A stretch of 59,947 nucleotides of DNA from Nitrospiria bacterium. GTDB taxonomy: Bacteria; Nitrospirota; Nitrospiria; JACQBZ01. The position numbers and the translations under genes are program-made. This document shows positions 19,118 to 26,501 of the stretch, in pieces. The notes beneath the pieces are model-generated. The model was given only the letters and a program-made list of their open reading frames with translations. It had not been told where the DNA came from and searched no databases. The first letter of the stretch is position 1. Each line of letters starts with the position of its first letter. The stretch lies in assembly GCA_035498035.1 (NCBI GenBank), contig DATKAN010000005.1, forward strand, positions 1 through 59,947, in the 5' to 3' direction.

Positions 19118-19423
19118 ATGACATTGCGAGTCGGGTTGTTCGTTCTAATGTTCTTCTTGGTGGCAACGGGTGTCGAAGCGGCCGGTCTGTCCGGCAAGTG
19201 GACCGGGCCCAAGGGAGGAATGTTCCAGTGCAGCGATACAGATTGCAAGGTTGCGGAGGGCAAACATGCCGGTGCTATGGTTCTTAAGGATTACAACAAT
19301 GGAACGGCAAAGATGCAGGCCAAGAAAGACCAGTGGGTCGATATGAAGGTTGAAGTCGGTGACAATGATATGACCCTCACCGGTCCGAAAGGGAAAAGTA
19401 TCAAATGGAAGCGTTCGCAGTAG
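19118..19423 (+). CDS. Small secreted protein, unknown
   Basis: A 101-residue protein with a clear signal peptide (LFVLMFFLVATGVEA, cleavage before AGLSG) and a strong AAAGGAGG 7 bases before the ATG. The mature part is about 80 residues, rich in Lys and Gly, with LSGKWTGPKGG near the start and MTLTGPKGKSIKWKR at the end and two cysteines (QCSDTDC). The GKW...G start is reminiscent of small periplasmic lipocalin-like or DUF2147-like folds, but I cannot assign it to one. Confidence 0.7.
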   Translation: MTLRVGLFVLMFFLVATGVEAAGLSGKWTGPKGGMFQCSDTDCKVAEGKHAGAMVLKDYNNGTAKMQAKKDQWVDMKVEVGDNDMTLTGPKGKSIKWKRSQ

Positions 19424-19497
19424 GAGTTGAACGAATCGGATTTATTTAAGTCATAGTGAAACTAAACCGAGAACTAACCAACGAAAGAGAGGATCAT

Positions 19498-20451
19498 ATG
19501 GGCGACCAGGACAAAAAGGAAGACAAAGCGGAAGGACAACAGCAGGGAATGACTAGACCGGGCCAACCCGCTCGCGGACCAAGTCCAGGGATGGGACAAA
19601 GAGGGTTTCAAGGTCCCGGTCAGGGAGGTCCCGGTATGGGGCAGGGTTTCCGGCGCCAGGGACAAGGTCAGGGAATGCAGCCGGGAGGGTTTCAAGGTCA
19701 AAGACAGGGACAACCCGGGATGGGACAACGGTTCCGGGGTATGTGGCAGGGTCTCCGTGGCCGAGGCCAGGGAGCGCCGGGAATGCAACAGGGCGGCTTT
19801 CAAGGGCAAGGTCAGGGAATGCAGCCGGGCGGTTTTCAAGGTCAGAGACAGGGACAGCCCGGGATGGGACAACGGTTCCGGGGAATGTGGCAGGGTTTCC
19901 GTGGCCGAGGCCAGGGAACGCCGGGAATGCAACAAGGCGGCTTTCAGGGACAGGGTCAGGGAATGCAGCCGGGAGGCTTTCAAGGTCAGAGACAGGGACA
20001 ACCCGGGATGGGACAGCGGTTCCGGGGAATGTGGCAAGGTTTCCGTGGCCGAGGCCAGGGAGCGCCGGGAATGCAGCCGGGCGGCTTCCAAGGACAGGGT
20101 CAGGGAATGCAGCCAGGAGGGTTTCAAGGTCAAAGACAAGGAATGGCCGGGATGGGGCAGGCCGCGCCAGCTTTCGGGCAAAGGGCACTACCTAACCCAG
20201 GGCGGGATAAGGAGAGTCAGAGAAAGGAACTTGAACGGAGGATCCAGTCGCTCGAGACGCAGCTTCGCGTGACACGGAGCCAGTTAGAAAAATTGGAGAC
20301 TTCGGAGCCGAATGTCGAGTCGATCCGTCAGGCCGGAGTTCCGGCTTCACAAGCGAAAACGGAGAAAGCACAAACGGAAAAGATCGTGAATCCGTCGGAA
20401 GGAACGGCCTCGGAAAAGAAGTCGTTTTGGGGACGGGCGGCCTCGAAATAA
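19498..20451 (+). CDS. Gly/Gln/Arg-rich tandem-repeat protein with C-terminal coiled coil
   Basis: A 317-residue cytoplasmic protein without signal peptide. It starts at the ATG at 19498 behind AGAGAGG. A charged N terminus (MGDQDKKEDK) leads into a low-complexity body made of a 48-residue unit containing GMQPGGFQGQRQGQPGMGQ and RFRGMWQGFRGRGQG, repeated three times plus a partial fourth (residues ~55-221). After this come a helical, probably coiled-coil segment (~238-275; RKELERRIQSLETQLRVTRS) and a Lys-rich tail. The composition (G, Q, R, M, F, few charges other than Arg) is that of an intrinsically disordered, RGG-like protein. Function unknown; self-association or binding to polyanions or storage granules is possible. 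Confidence 0.8.
   Translation: MGDQDKKEDKAEGQQQGMTRPGQPARGPSPGMGQRGFQGPGQGGPGMGQGFRRQGQGQGMQPGGFQGQRQGQPGMGQRFRGMWQGLRGRGQGAPGMQQGGFQGQGQGMQPGGFQGQRQGQPGMGQRFRGMWQGFRGRGQGTPGMQQGGFQGQGQGMQPGGFQGQRQGQPGMGQRFRGMWQGFRGRGQGAPGMQPGGFQGQGQGMQPGGFQGQRQGMAGMGQAAPAFGQRALPNPGRDKESQRKELERRIQSLETQLRVTRSQLEKLETSEPNVESIRQAGVPASQAKTEKAQTEKIVNPSEGTASEKKSFWGRAASK
19660..20160 (+). repeat. Tandem 144-bp in-frame repeat, about 3.5 copies
   Basis: Units begin at 19660, 19804, 19948 and 20092, each exactly 144 bases apart when marked by the shared GGGAATGCAG. Each unit itself contains two related halves starting GMQ[PQ]GGFQ. Copies differ by a few, mostly synonymous, bases, which points to recent expansion under protein-level selection. 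Confidence 0.9.
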
Positions 20452-20524
20452 GCGTCAGCAGGAAACATATCAATCCGGGTTGACGACGAGGCGCCACTCG
20501 GAAAGGAGAGAAGGGAAAGAAGGA

Positions 20525-21124
20525 ATGAGACGACAAGGATTTACGGTCTGGTTTACGGGACTTCCAAGTTCCGGGAAGAGCACTCTGGCGGGAATGCTTC
20601 AGAAAAAACTTCTTGAGCTCGGATTTCCCGTCGAGATATTGGACGGGGATGAAGTGCGTCAACGATTGAACCAGGGCCTCGGTTTTTCAAAAGAGGATCG
20701 TGAGGAGAATCTCCGGCGCATCTCCTATGTGGCGAAGTTGTTGAGCCGTGTGGGGGCCGTGGCCATCACCGCCGCCATCTCTCCCTATCAAAAGTCCAGG
20801 GATCAGGCCCGATCCGATATTGAACACTTTGTGGAGGTATACATCAACTGTCCCGTGGAGGAATGCATCCGGCGGGATGTAAAGGGACTTTACGCGAAGG
20901 CCATCCAAGGCAAGGTTCAGAACTTCACGGGGGTCTCGGATCCTTATGAACCGCCGACCCGATCCGAAATCACGGTCTACACGGATCGTGAATCCCCCGA
21001 AGAAAGCCTCCAGAAGATCCTGGATGGCCTGATAGCCCTTCGGTATATCCCCGGACCTGCGGCCGGGATTCCCGGGAATGGATCGGCCAAACCAGAGGGA
21101 AGCACATTAAAGAAGAATCTCTGA
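20525..21124 (+). CDS. cysC: Adenylylsulfate (APS) kinase
   Basis: A 199-residue APS kinase that phosphorylates APS to PAPS. It has the P-loop GLPSSGKST (~12-20), the DGD motif (ILDGDEVRQRL), a Walker B-like VAITAAISPY and the lid segment KGLYAKAIQGK. The ATG at 20525 is preferred; an in-frame earlier start would add a charged 15-residue extension. No ATP sulfurylase gene (cysD/cysN or sat) is next to it, so this copy may serve the sulfotransferase at 12238-13236 and not assimilatory sulfate reduction. Its location amid secreted-protein genes supports a pathway-dedicated role, which is inference. Confidence 0.9.
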   Translation: MRRQGFTVWFTGLPSSGKSTLAGMLQKKLLELGFPVEILDGDEVRQRLNQGLGFSKEDREENLRRISYVAKLLSRVGAVAITAAISPYQKSRDQARSDIEHFVEVYINCPVEECIRRDVKGLYAKAIQGKVQNFTGVSDPYEPPTRSEITVYTDRESPEESLQKILDGLIALRYIPGPAAGIPGNGSAKPEGSTLKKNL

Positions 21125-21146
21125 GCGGGGCCTTGGCGCATCGGCC

Positions 21147-22379
21147 ATGAACTTGAACTCCGTGCTGGACCTCGAGCGGGTTCCCGCCCTCTCCAGAAGG
21201 GTTTGGTGGCTCACGGTTCTATGCCTTGCCTTCTGGGGATGCGGATCAAAGCATTCGTCGTCCTCGACGCAAGCTCCGCCGATCGTGTATGCGTGCGACG
21301 GCACAACCACCGGCCTCACCCAGCCGCTTCCGGTTTGCAGCGGAGCGCAGCCATGCAACCACGCGATCGTTTTTGGAAACGGAGGGTTCTCTTACCAGAC
21401 CGTGAACACGGCAAGCAATGCCCCTGCCTGCAAGACCAGTAACGGATTGATAAACGATGGACCCCCAATGACCTGGACGGATCCGGACGGAGTCAGGCGA
21501 TATTCCTGCCTGTTCAAACCGTCCGGCGCGTCGCCGGCTTCCAATAGACCCTTACTTATTTTTTTCCACGGCTCCGGAGGTCATGCCAGCGATGCGTATA
21601 ACTACACCGGCATCCGTGTCAAGGCGATTGACTACGACCTGACCGGGGATACCAATCGTCCTGGCTTTATTCTCGCCTCGGTTCAGGGGCGAAATCTCCA
21701 CTGGCCTACCACCGATTCACCGGGAAGGCATCACGATTATTATTACCGTGACATGGGTTCCCCCTCCACAAACCCGGACGTTGCGAATGTCGATCATCTG
21801 ATCGATACTCTTGTTGGGCAAGGGATTGTCGACCCCGCTCGTATTTATGTCATGGGCTGGTCGAACGGGGCGACCTTCGCGCAGTTCTATGCGATGGCAA
21901 GATTTCAGACAAAGACACCGGGCCAGAATAATGTGGCGGCCGCGGCTGTCTATGCCTTCGCGAATCCGTTTGCAAACATTTCATGGACCCAGACGCCCTC
22001 GTGCGAGCTGAATACGTATCCCACTTCCGCGGTGCCTCTCTACTTGGCCAACCGCACTTTCGACGCCTTAACCGCCTGCGATGCGGATCAGGAGACGCTA
22101 TTCGGCCTCCCGCCCGGACATAGCGCAGTAGATTGGTTCGGTCAACTGCAAAATTCCGCCGTAGTAAATGATTCCGCCGTACAAATTCAACTTATCAATC
22201 TTCAGACCACCGCCGCAAGTGCCTGTGATCCGGCACATCCCCCCCCGCCCACCGCGGACGATTTTATCACAGGAACCGATGCCCATCTTCGATGGCCTAA
22301 TGGCAAACTGGACGGAACCGGCGGAGACGACTGGGAAGTCCCTATGCTGGAATATTTAAAGGCAAACCCTCATTCCTAA
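21147..22379 (+). CDS. Lipoprotein esterase, PHB-depolymerase-like
   Basis: A 410-residue exported protein with signal sequence and lipobox-like LAFWGC (Cys ~32), then a Ser-rich linker. The alpha/beta-hydrolase core has FFHGSGGHASDAYN (oxyanion region) and nucleophile Ser in GWSNGATFAQF; the acid and the terminal His (TDAHLRW) are less certain. It resembles the secreted esterase at 15118-16086 in overall plan but not closely. It is probably anchored in the outer membrane facing the periplasm or surface. It lies 22 bases after cysC and ends the plus-strand cluster. Confidence 0.75.
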   Translation: MNLNSVLDLERVPALSRRVWWLTVLCLAFWGCGSKHSSSSTQAPPIVYACDGTTTGLTQPLPVCSGAQPCNHAIVFGNGGFSYQTVNTASNAPACKTSNGLINDGPPMTWTDPDGVRRYSCLFKPSGASPASNRPLLIFFHGSGGHASDAYNYTGIRVKAIDYDLTGDTNRPGFILASVQGRNLHWPTTDSPGRHHDYYYRDMGSPSTNPDVANVDHLIDTLVGQGIVDPARIYVMGWSNGATFAQFYAMARFQTKTPGQNNVAAAAVYAFANPFANISWTQTPSCELNTYPTSAVPLYLANRTFDALTACDADQETLFGLPPGHSAVDWFGQLQNSAVVNDSAVQIQLINLQTTAASACDPAHPPPPTADDFITGTDAHLRWPNGKLDGTGGDDWEVPMLEYLKANPHS

Positions 22380-22433
22380 TCGATCTTGCATTTCCTGAGT
22401 ACGGAAATGGCTCAATCCCCCCCTTTTAGGCGG

Positions 22434-22463
22434 TTGACAATTCCAGCTAAAGATTGTTAGTAT
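22434..22463 (+). promoter_or_regulatory. Predicted sigma-70 promoter for the TolC-family gene
   Basis: TTGACA at 22434-22439 and TAGTAT at 22458-22463 with an 18-base spacer, about 80 bases before the preferred start at 22542. It marks the start of a new transcription unit after the biosynthetic cluster. Confidence 0.55.
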
Positions 22464-22541
22464 TCGAGGCTGTTTGCTTTTTGTTTGCAAGATCTTGGGC
22501 CTGTTTTAACTGCGTTCAATGGTTGGGATGAGAGTGGCTGG

Positions 22542-23921
22542 ATGAAGTGGATCGTTTCATCAATTCTATGTTTGTTCATCTCGATAGGTCTTATCGTGCC
22601 GTCTCCATCTGCCTTGGGACTTACCCTACAGGAGGCACGAGAAGAGGCCGTCAAGGCCTATTGGGGGGTTAAAATCGCCCATGAACAGTTCATCGAGGCG
22701 GAGTCGGAGCGAAAAGAACATTTCACCGATCTTTTCCCAAAGCTCAACCTCGATGGTAATCTGACAAGTTACAATAAACCCTCAGAGTTTCTCTTATCTC
22801 AGGGGGAGTTTTCAACATCAAACCTCCTCGGGAACACCTTCTCATTTCCTGCGGAGGACACGCTGATCTCGATCACAAACCGAACCACCTATCAATTCGG
22901 CCCCTCCCTGGAACAACCGGTCTTTGCGGGAGGGCGATTGTACTTCGGATTCCGGCAGTCCCAGGCCATGGAAGAGGAGGCCAATTGGAATGAAAAACAG
23001 GCCGTGAATGATCTCCTTTTTGATGTTGAGAAGGCTTATCTGGGTGTCCTTCAGGCCGTGGCCGAAAAAAAAGTCGCGGAAAAGGATCTCGAATATTTCA
23101 AAAAGCTGCGTTCCGATGTCGAACAGAAATTCAAGGCCGGACGAAATACGCTGGATGATGTATTGAAGGTGGAGCTCAAAGAGGCCAAGTCCGAACAAAA
23201 TCTCTTATCGGCGACGAGCGAGGTTCAGATTAAGAACGGCCAATTCAACCTTCTGATCGTTCGTCCCGTCGATGCCTCCGCTTCACTTGAGCCCGTTCCG
23301 GATCTTCCGCCCGTGGCCATCGATCTGATCGGGGCATTATCCCTGGCGCAATCCCACCGTCCGGATTTGCAGGAGGCGCTCGCGTCATTTAACGCCGCCG
23401 GTTTTTCCCGGCGGGTTGCAGAGTCCTCCTATTATCCCCAGGTTAATACCGGAGCCAAGTGGTATCGGCAGGATGTATCCCCCAGTCAGGTTGACCAGCA
23501 ACGTTGGCTGATCTTCCTTACAGCGGACTGGAATGTGTGGGAATGGGGAGGGACCAATCAACGGGTGGAACAGGCGAATGCCAATTTACGGCGTGCTGAC
23601 TTCGAGGTACAACAGCTTTCGGATCGGATCCAGCTTGATGTTCACCAGGCCTGGTTGAAGCTTGACGAATCCGAAAAGCAAATTCAAGTTGCCGCCAGCG
23701 CCGTGGAACACGCCAAGGAGGACCTTCGCGTGGTTGAATTGGGGTATCATGGAGGAGTGAAGACTATCACGGACCTGATCGAGGCGGAGGCGGTGTTGTC
23801 CCAAGCGGAGCTTGCCGATCTGAGAGCCCATTTCACGGCCCAGATCGCCCGGGCCACCCTTCGACATTCCATCGGCATTATGGATGAGGAAAGTATTGCA
23901 AGAGCGGGTGGTTCCAATTAA
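22542..23921 (+). CDS. TolC-family outer-membrane efflux/secretion channel
   Basis: A 459-residue outer-membrane factor with signal peptide (KWIVSSILCLFISIGLI, cleavage near ALG). The mature protein has two OEP repeats: heptad-rich helices at ~105-200 and ~320-420, each paired with beta-strand segments (FGPSLEQPVFAGGRLYFG; WLIFLTADWNVWEWGG). Such proteins form trimeric channels that work with an inner-membrane pump and periplasmic adaptor; neither partner is adjacent. The Met at 22542 is chosen because it starts the signal peptide. It might export the product of the upstream cluster, but it has its own predicted promoter. Confidence 0.88.
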   Translation: MKWIVSSILCLFISIGLIVPSPSALGLTLQEAREEAVKAYWGVKIAHEQFIEAESERKEHFTDLFPKLNLDGNLTSYNKPSEFLLSQGEFSTSNLLGNTFSFPAEDTLISITNRTTYQFGPSLEQPVFAGGRLYFGFRQSQAMEEEANWNEKQAVNDLLFDVEKAYLGVLQAVAEKKVAEKDLEYFKKLRSDVEQKFKAGRNTLDDVLKVELKEAKSEQNLLSATSEVQIKNGQFNLLIVRPVDASASLEPVPDLPPVAIDLIGALSLAQSHRPDLQEALASFNAAGFSRRVAESSYYPQVNTGAKWYRQDVSPSQVDQQRWLIFLTADWNVWEWGGTNQRVEQANANLRRADFEVQQLSDRIQLDVHQAWLKLDESEKQIQVAASAVEHAKEDLRVVELGYHGGVKTITDLIEAEAVLSQAELADLRAHFTAQIARATLRHSIGIMDEESIARAGGSN

Positions 23922-23957
23922 TTCGGGAAAGACCACCTACCGGAATCGAAGATCTTC

Positions 23958-24278
23958 CTAGAGTAAAAACCGCAAGCCCGCGGCAAACTTGCCTTCGGGA
24001 AGAGGATGGGTCCACCGGACCTCGGCCAAGGTGCGCGGCGTGAAAATCTGTTGAACGGGAAATGAAATCTTTAACACTTCCGCAACCTTCAGTGGATCCG
24101 TTGTCATGATGCAGGCCCCGCCGCTGCTGATGTTCTGAAGCACACCGTCAAGCCCAGGCTGTTTTTGATTTTCAGTCGAGGAACCGACCGCGCGATGGAA
24201 TTCCACGCGAAGGTTGGAGGAAAACCTTGCGCTGGCCCTGGGAAGTTCCTGCGATTTTTCAGGCATGGGATTTCTCAC
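23958..24278 (-). CDS. PilZ-domain protein
   Basis: A 106-residue single-domain protein with a basic arginine-containing start (RFSSNLRVEF) and NISSGGACIMT, the (D/N)xSxxG part of the PilZ c-di-GMP site, ending GLRFLL. The start is GTG at 24278; an internal ATG at 24266 is possible. It probably binds c-di-GMP made or degraded by the GGDEF-EAL protein 3 kb away and passes the signal to a partner. It is transcribed divergently from the LuxR-type regulator. Confidence 0.75.
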   Translation of the reverse strand: MRNPMPEKSQELPRASARFSSNLRVEFHRAVGSSTENQKQPGLDGVLQNISSGGACIMTTDPLKVAEVLKISFPVQQIFTPRTLAEVRWTHPLPEGKFAAGLRFLL

Positions 24279-24444
24279 GTATCAAACCGGGTTGAGCGGC
24301 AGGCCGGTCTGAGGAAACATGAATGATCAAAGCACGCGGGGGTTGACCTTTCCTAGATCCGATCACCACTCCCGCAGAAGCCCATAAATACCTAAAAATC
24401 AAGCCAATTTTTAACTTTCCAGAGACCTTCGAAATGGTCGTGCC

Positions 24445-24473
24445 ATCCTACTATCATACATTTATAGAGTCAA
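24445..24473 (-). promoter_or_regulatory. Predicted promoter for the PilZ gene
   Basis: On the minus strand TTGACT (24473-24468) and TAGGAT (24450-24445) are separated by 17 bases, leaving a leader of about 165 bases before the GTG at 24278. Confidence 0.4.
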
Positions 24474-24508
24474 CCCCCTTTTCTGGGGGGGTTTATTGGG
24501 TTTTTTAT

Positions 24509-24538
24509 TTGACATCTTTACTGTAAAAGAATTAAGAT
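24509..24538 (+). promoter_or_regulatory. Predicted promoter for the LuxR-type regulator
   Basis: TTGACA at 24509-24514 and TAAGAT at 24533-24538, spacer 18 bases, in an A+T-rich stretch about 60 bases before the ATG at 24601. Confidence 0.5.
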
Positions 24539-24600
24539 CTGTTACATTTAAATAAACAAAGCTGGAATAAAAACCTCTGCAAGAACCAAAAGGCGATCCC

Positions 24601-25755
24601 ATGGTACTCGGAAAGCATCATTTGTTAACGCTGAACAACTTCCAAAAGCTGGCTTTACATGAAGAAAAACAAGGCAGTGTCGCCGCGGCGGGTCATAAAC
24701 TCCTGGAGGTACTGCAACGCTCGATTCAATTTGACGCCGCATGGGTTCTAAAGTTCGATCCCGGGTCCCTGAACATCTCGGATATCCACCTTCACCAATT
24801 CAGCCAGGAAGCTTTTTCAAAATATCTCGATCGCTTCTATACCAAAACTCCCATACCCACGATTCACCAGATGCGTCATGACGGATATATCGCAAAGAGG
24901 GGGTCCGATCTCGTTGAAACCGAAGTCTGGATGAAGGATCCTTTTTATCAAGACGTCATTCATCCGCTGGGGCTTAAATTTTTTCTTGTGGGGGCTTGTG
25001 TCGATCAGAAAAAACAGCCGATCGGATTGATCGTCCTCTGGAGATCCAACCACCGTTATGATTTCTCCGGTCGGGACAGCTTATTCCTCGAGCACGCTTC
25101 CCGTTCGTGCGCCACCATTCTGAGCCGTACCGAATCGACGGAGGATGATTGGGAAAAACCGGAAATCTTCAGGTTAATCGCCCAACACGCGGAACCGGGC
25201 GTGATCATCTTGGGCAAAGAGAACGAGATCGGCCTGATGAATCATGAGGCCAAGACCCTTCTTTCGAATATACAGAGCGGGAAGGAACATCTCTCCCGAA
25301 CCTCCGAGGAGAAGTTTTTTCGAAAACTTCGTGAGCTCAGATCCCGGGTCTTAAAACACACCGACCCGGCCGAACAAAACGGGAGCGCCACACCTCCCTC
25401 GGAGATCTTTCGCTTCCGCGGAACGACTTTTTCCTGCAAAGGAATCCACCTGGCCGGTGTGGGCGAGGATCAAGGGTTGGTGATGGTATTGATCGAGGTC
25501 CTACCGGAAGAAACCGAGGTTTCGCCCACCTTCAATAAACGGTTTTCCGAATTCACGGCGCGGGAAGGGGCCATCGCCAGGTTAATCAGCCGGGGTTTCA
25601 CGAACAAGGAGATCGCGGCGGACCTCGAAATCGGCATCCATACGGTCAAAGATCATATTAAACACATCATGAGGAAACTTAGGACGAACACCCGTTCCGG
25701 GATTGTCGCAAAAATCATGGTCCGATCCCCTCATGATTTGCACAGCGTGGAGTAG
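24601..25755 (+). CDS. LuxR-type transcriptional regulator with N-terminal GAF-like sensor
   Basis: A 384-residue cytoplasmic regulator. Residues ~20-180 resemble a GAF-like sensory fold, ~195-300 a PAS-like segment (RLIAQHAEPGVIILGKENEI), and ~315-375 a LuxR/NarL helix-turn-helix with FTAREGAIARLISRGFTNKE and HTVKDHIKHIMRKL. The AAAAGGCG 8 bases before the ATG fits the chosen start. No receiver Asp region is present, so it is not a classical response regulator. Its proximity to PilZ and GGDEF-EAL genes suggests control of surface or biofilm functions. The ligand is unknown. Confidence 0.85.
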   Translation: MVLGKHHLLTLNNFQKLALHEEKQGSVAAAGHKLLEVLQRSIQFDAAWVLKFDPGSLNISDIHLHQFSQEAFSKYLDRFYTKTPIPTIHQMRHDGYIAKRGSDLVETEVWMKDPFYQDVIHPLGLKFFLVGACVDQKKQPIGLIVLWRSNHRYDFSGRDSLFLEHASRSCATILSRTESTEDDWEKPEIFRLIAQHAEPGVIILGKENEIGLMNHEAKTLLSNIQSGKEHLSRTSEEKFFRKLRELRSRVLKHTDPAEQNGSATPPSEIFRFRGTTFSCKGIHLAGVGEDQGLVMVLIEVLPEETEVSPTFNKRFSEFTAREGAIARLISRGFTNKEIAADLEIGIHTVKDHIKHIMRKLRTNTRSGIVAKIMVRSPHDLHSVE

Positions 25756-25767
25756 CGGCCGGCCGCT
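25754..25767. repeat. 14-bp perfect palindrome at the regulator's stop codon
   Basis: AGCGGCCGGCCGCT begins within the TAG stop at 25753-25755. It lacks a loop and a following T-run, so it is a poor intrinsic terminator. It may be a protein-binding site or chance in GC-rich DNA. Confidence 0.5.
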
Positions 25768-25915
25768 CAAGCACACCGGCCCACCTCCGGAATTTCCTCC
25801 GCAAGGCCCCGCTTCCGATCAACGACGCCGCCAAAAGGCCGCTTTCTACTCAGTCCGCTTCGGCCAAAACGAAGATCGCGGCCCAATCCAAATCCACACC
25901 CTCCCTCCTCTTTTC

Positions 25916-25943
25916 TTGACAACCTGCGGTTCCAAGTTATCCT
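25916..25943 (+). promoter_or_regulatory. Predicted promoter for the lipoprotein-pseudopilin-GGDEF/EAL unit
   Basis: TTGACA at 25916-25921 and TATCCT at 25938-25943, spacer 16 bases. The -10 lies inside a 21-bp inverted repeat, a typical place for a repressor site. Confidence 0.5.
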
Positions 25944-25957
25944 TATATTAAGGATAA
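25937..25957. repeat. 21-bp inverted repeat overlapping the -10 element
   Basis: Two perfect 9-base arms (TTATCCTTA and TAAGGATAA) are separated by TAT. The symmetry and position over a -10 element fit a dimeric regulator's operator; a short RNA hairpin at the start of the transcript is the alternative. Confidence 0.6.
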
Positions 25958-26058
25958 TTGCGTATCAACCCTTCGAGAAAATTCGGGGTCTTTTTGAGAA
26001 TCTTGTCCTCAACGGTCCGCCTTCTTTTATAAACGGTGTCCGTACCGCAGGTTTATCG

Positions 26059-26472
26059 ATGACCGTATCAAGCCATGACAAGGGATATATCCGGATATTT
26101 ACGCGTACTATCTTGGCGGTCTTTGTCCTTCTAATCACAGGTGCGGGGTGCGAATCGGGCCAAACGACCAATATCCCGGATGATATGGTGGGGGTTTGGG
26201 AAACCTCGGCGGCGAAGTATAAGGATCGTTTTATGGAGTTTAAAAAAGACGTATTGATCTTTGGAACAGGCGACGGGGACCAAAGCATCCAATCCATCAA
26301 AAATGTCAAAATGCTCCGTCAAGACCAACAGGACTTATACACGGTCACCTATCTGGATGAAGACGGAGGAGAGTACGCCCTTTCCTTTTTCTACGATCCA
26401 GGCGGCGGTGTGATTAAACTCAAGAATCAAGAAAATATCGAATGGAAAAAAGATATCGGAACAAAAGACTGA
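26059..26472 (+). CDS. Small lipoprotein, unknown
   Basis: A 137-residue protein with a signal-anchor (TILAVFVLLITGAGC) ending in a lipobox-like GAGC, so probably a lipoprotein. The mature part contains VGVWETSAAKYKDRFMEFKK and a beta-rich C terminus (YALSFFYDPGGGVIKLKNQ) as in small lipocalin-like stress lipoproteins. It is 29 bases upstream of the pseudopilin gene and probably cotranscribed with it. I do not recognise the family. Confidence 0.7.
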   Translation: MTVSSHDKGYIRIFTRTILAVFVLLITGAGCESGQTTNIPDDMVGVWETSAAKYKDRFMEFKKDVLIFGTGDGDQSIQSIKNVKMLRQDQQDLYTVTYLDEDGGEYALSFFYDPGGGVIKLKNQENIEWKKDIGTKD

Positions 26473-26501
26473 ATCGGGCTCTCCAGAGGGAGCACCATTA
26501 G

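Larger units (their letters stand above)
24279..24600. other. Divergent AT-rich regulatory region
   Basis: A 322-base gap without a gene. It contains one plausible promoter in each direction and, between them, a GC-stem hairpin at 24472-24493 (AACCCCC / GGGGGTT) followed by T-rich sequence on the plus strand. It is markedly richer in A+T than its surroundings. Confidence 0.6.
25756..26058. other. Intergenic region with promoter and operator-like repeat
   Basis: About 300 bases without a convincing gene. The first 150 are GC-rich with nothing recognisable. The remainder holds a promoter and a 21-bp inverted repeat listed separately, then a leader of about 100 bases. Confidence 0.6.

Noticed and set aside
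19118-19423. Naming the small secreted protein a DUF2147 member
   Set aside because: Only the GKW...G start is suggestive; the rest cannot be aligned by eye.
19660-20160. Regular repeats that might suggest a CRISPR array
   Set aside because: The units are contiguous, in frame and protein-coding, with no unique spacers.
19474-20188. Two long minus-strand open frames over the Gly/Gln-rich repeat
   Set aside because: They are composition artefacts of the 144-bp repeats, have no ribosome-binding site, and read as low-complexity Ser/Leu/His or Pro/Ala sequence; the plus frame has a start site and coiled-coil end.
24472-24493. Hairpin followed by T-rich sequence as an intrinsic terminator
   Set aside because: It lies between divergent genes where no transcript should end, so it is more likely part of the control region; kept only as a note.
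25703-25951. Short open frame across the gap after the LuxR-type gene
   Set aside because: It overlaps the end of the regulator in another frame and has no ribosome-binding site or recognisable product.
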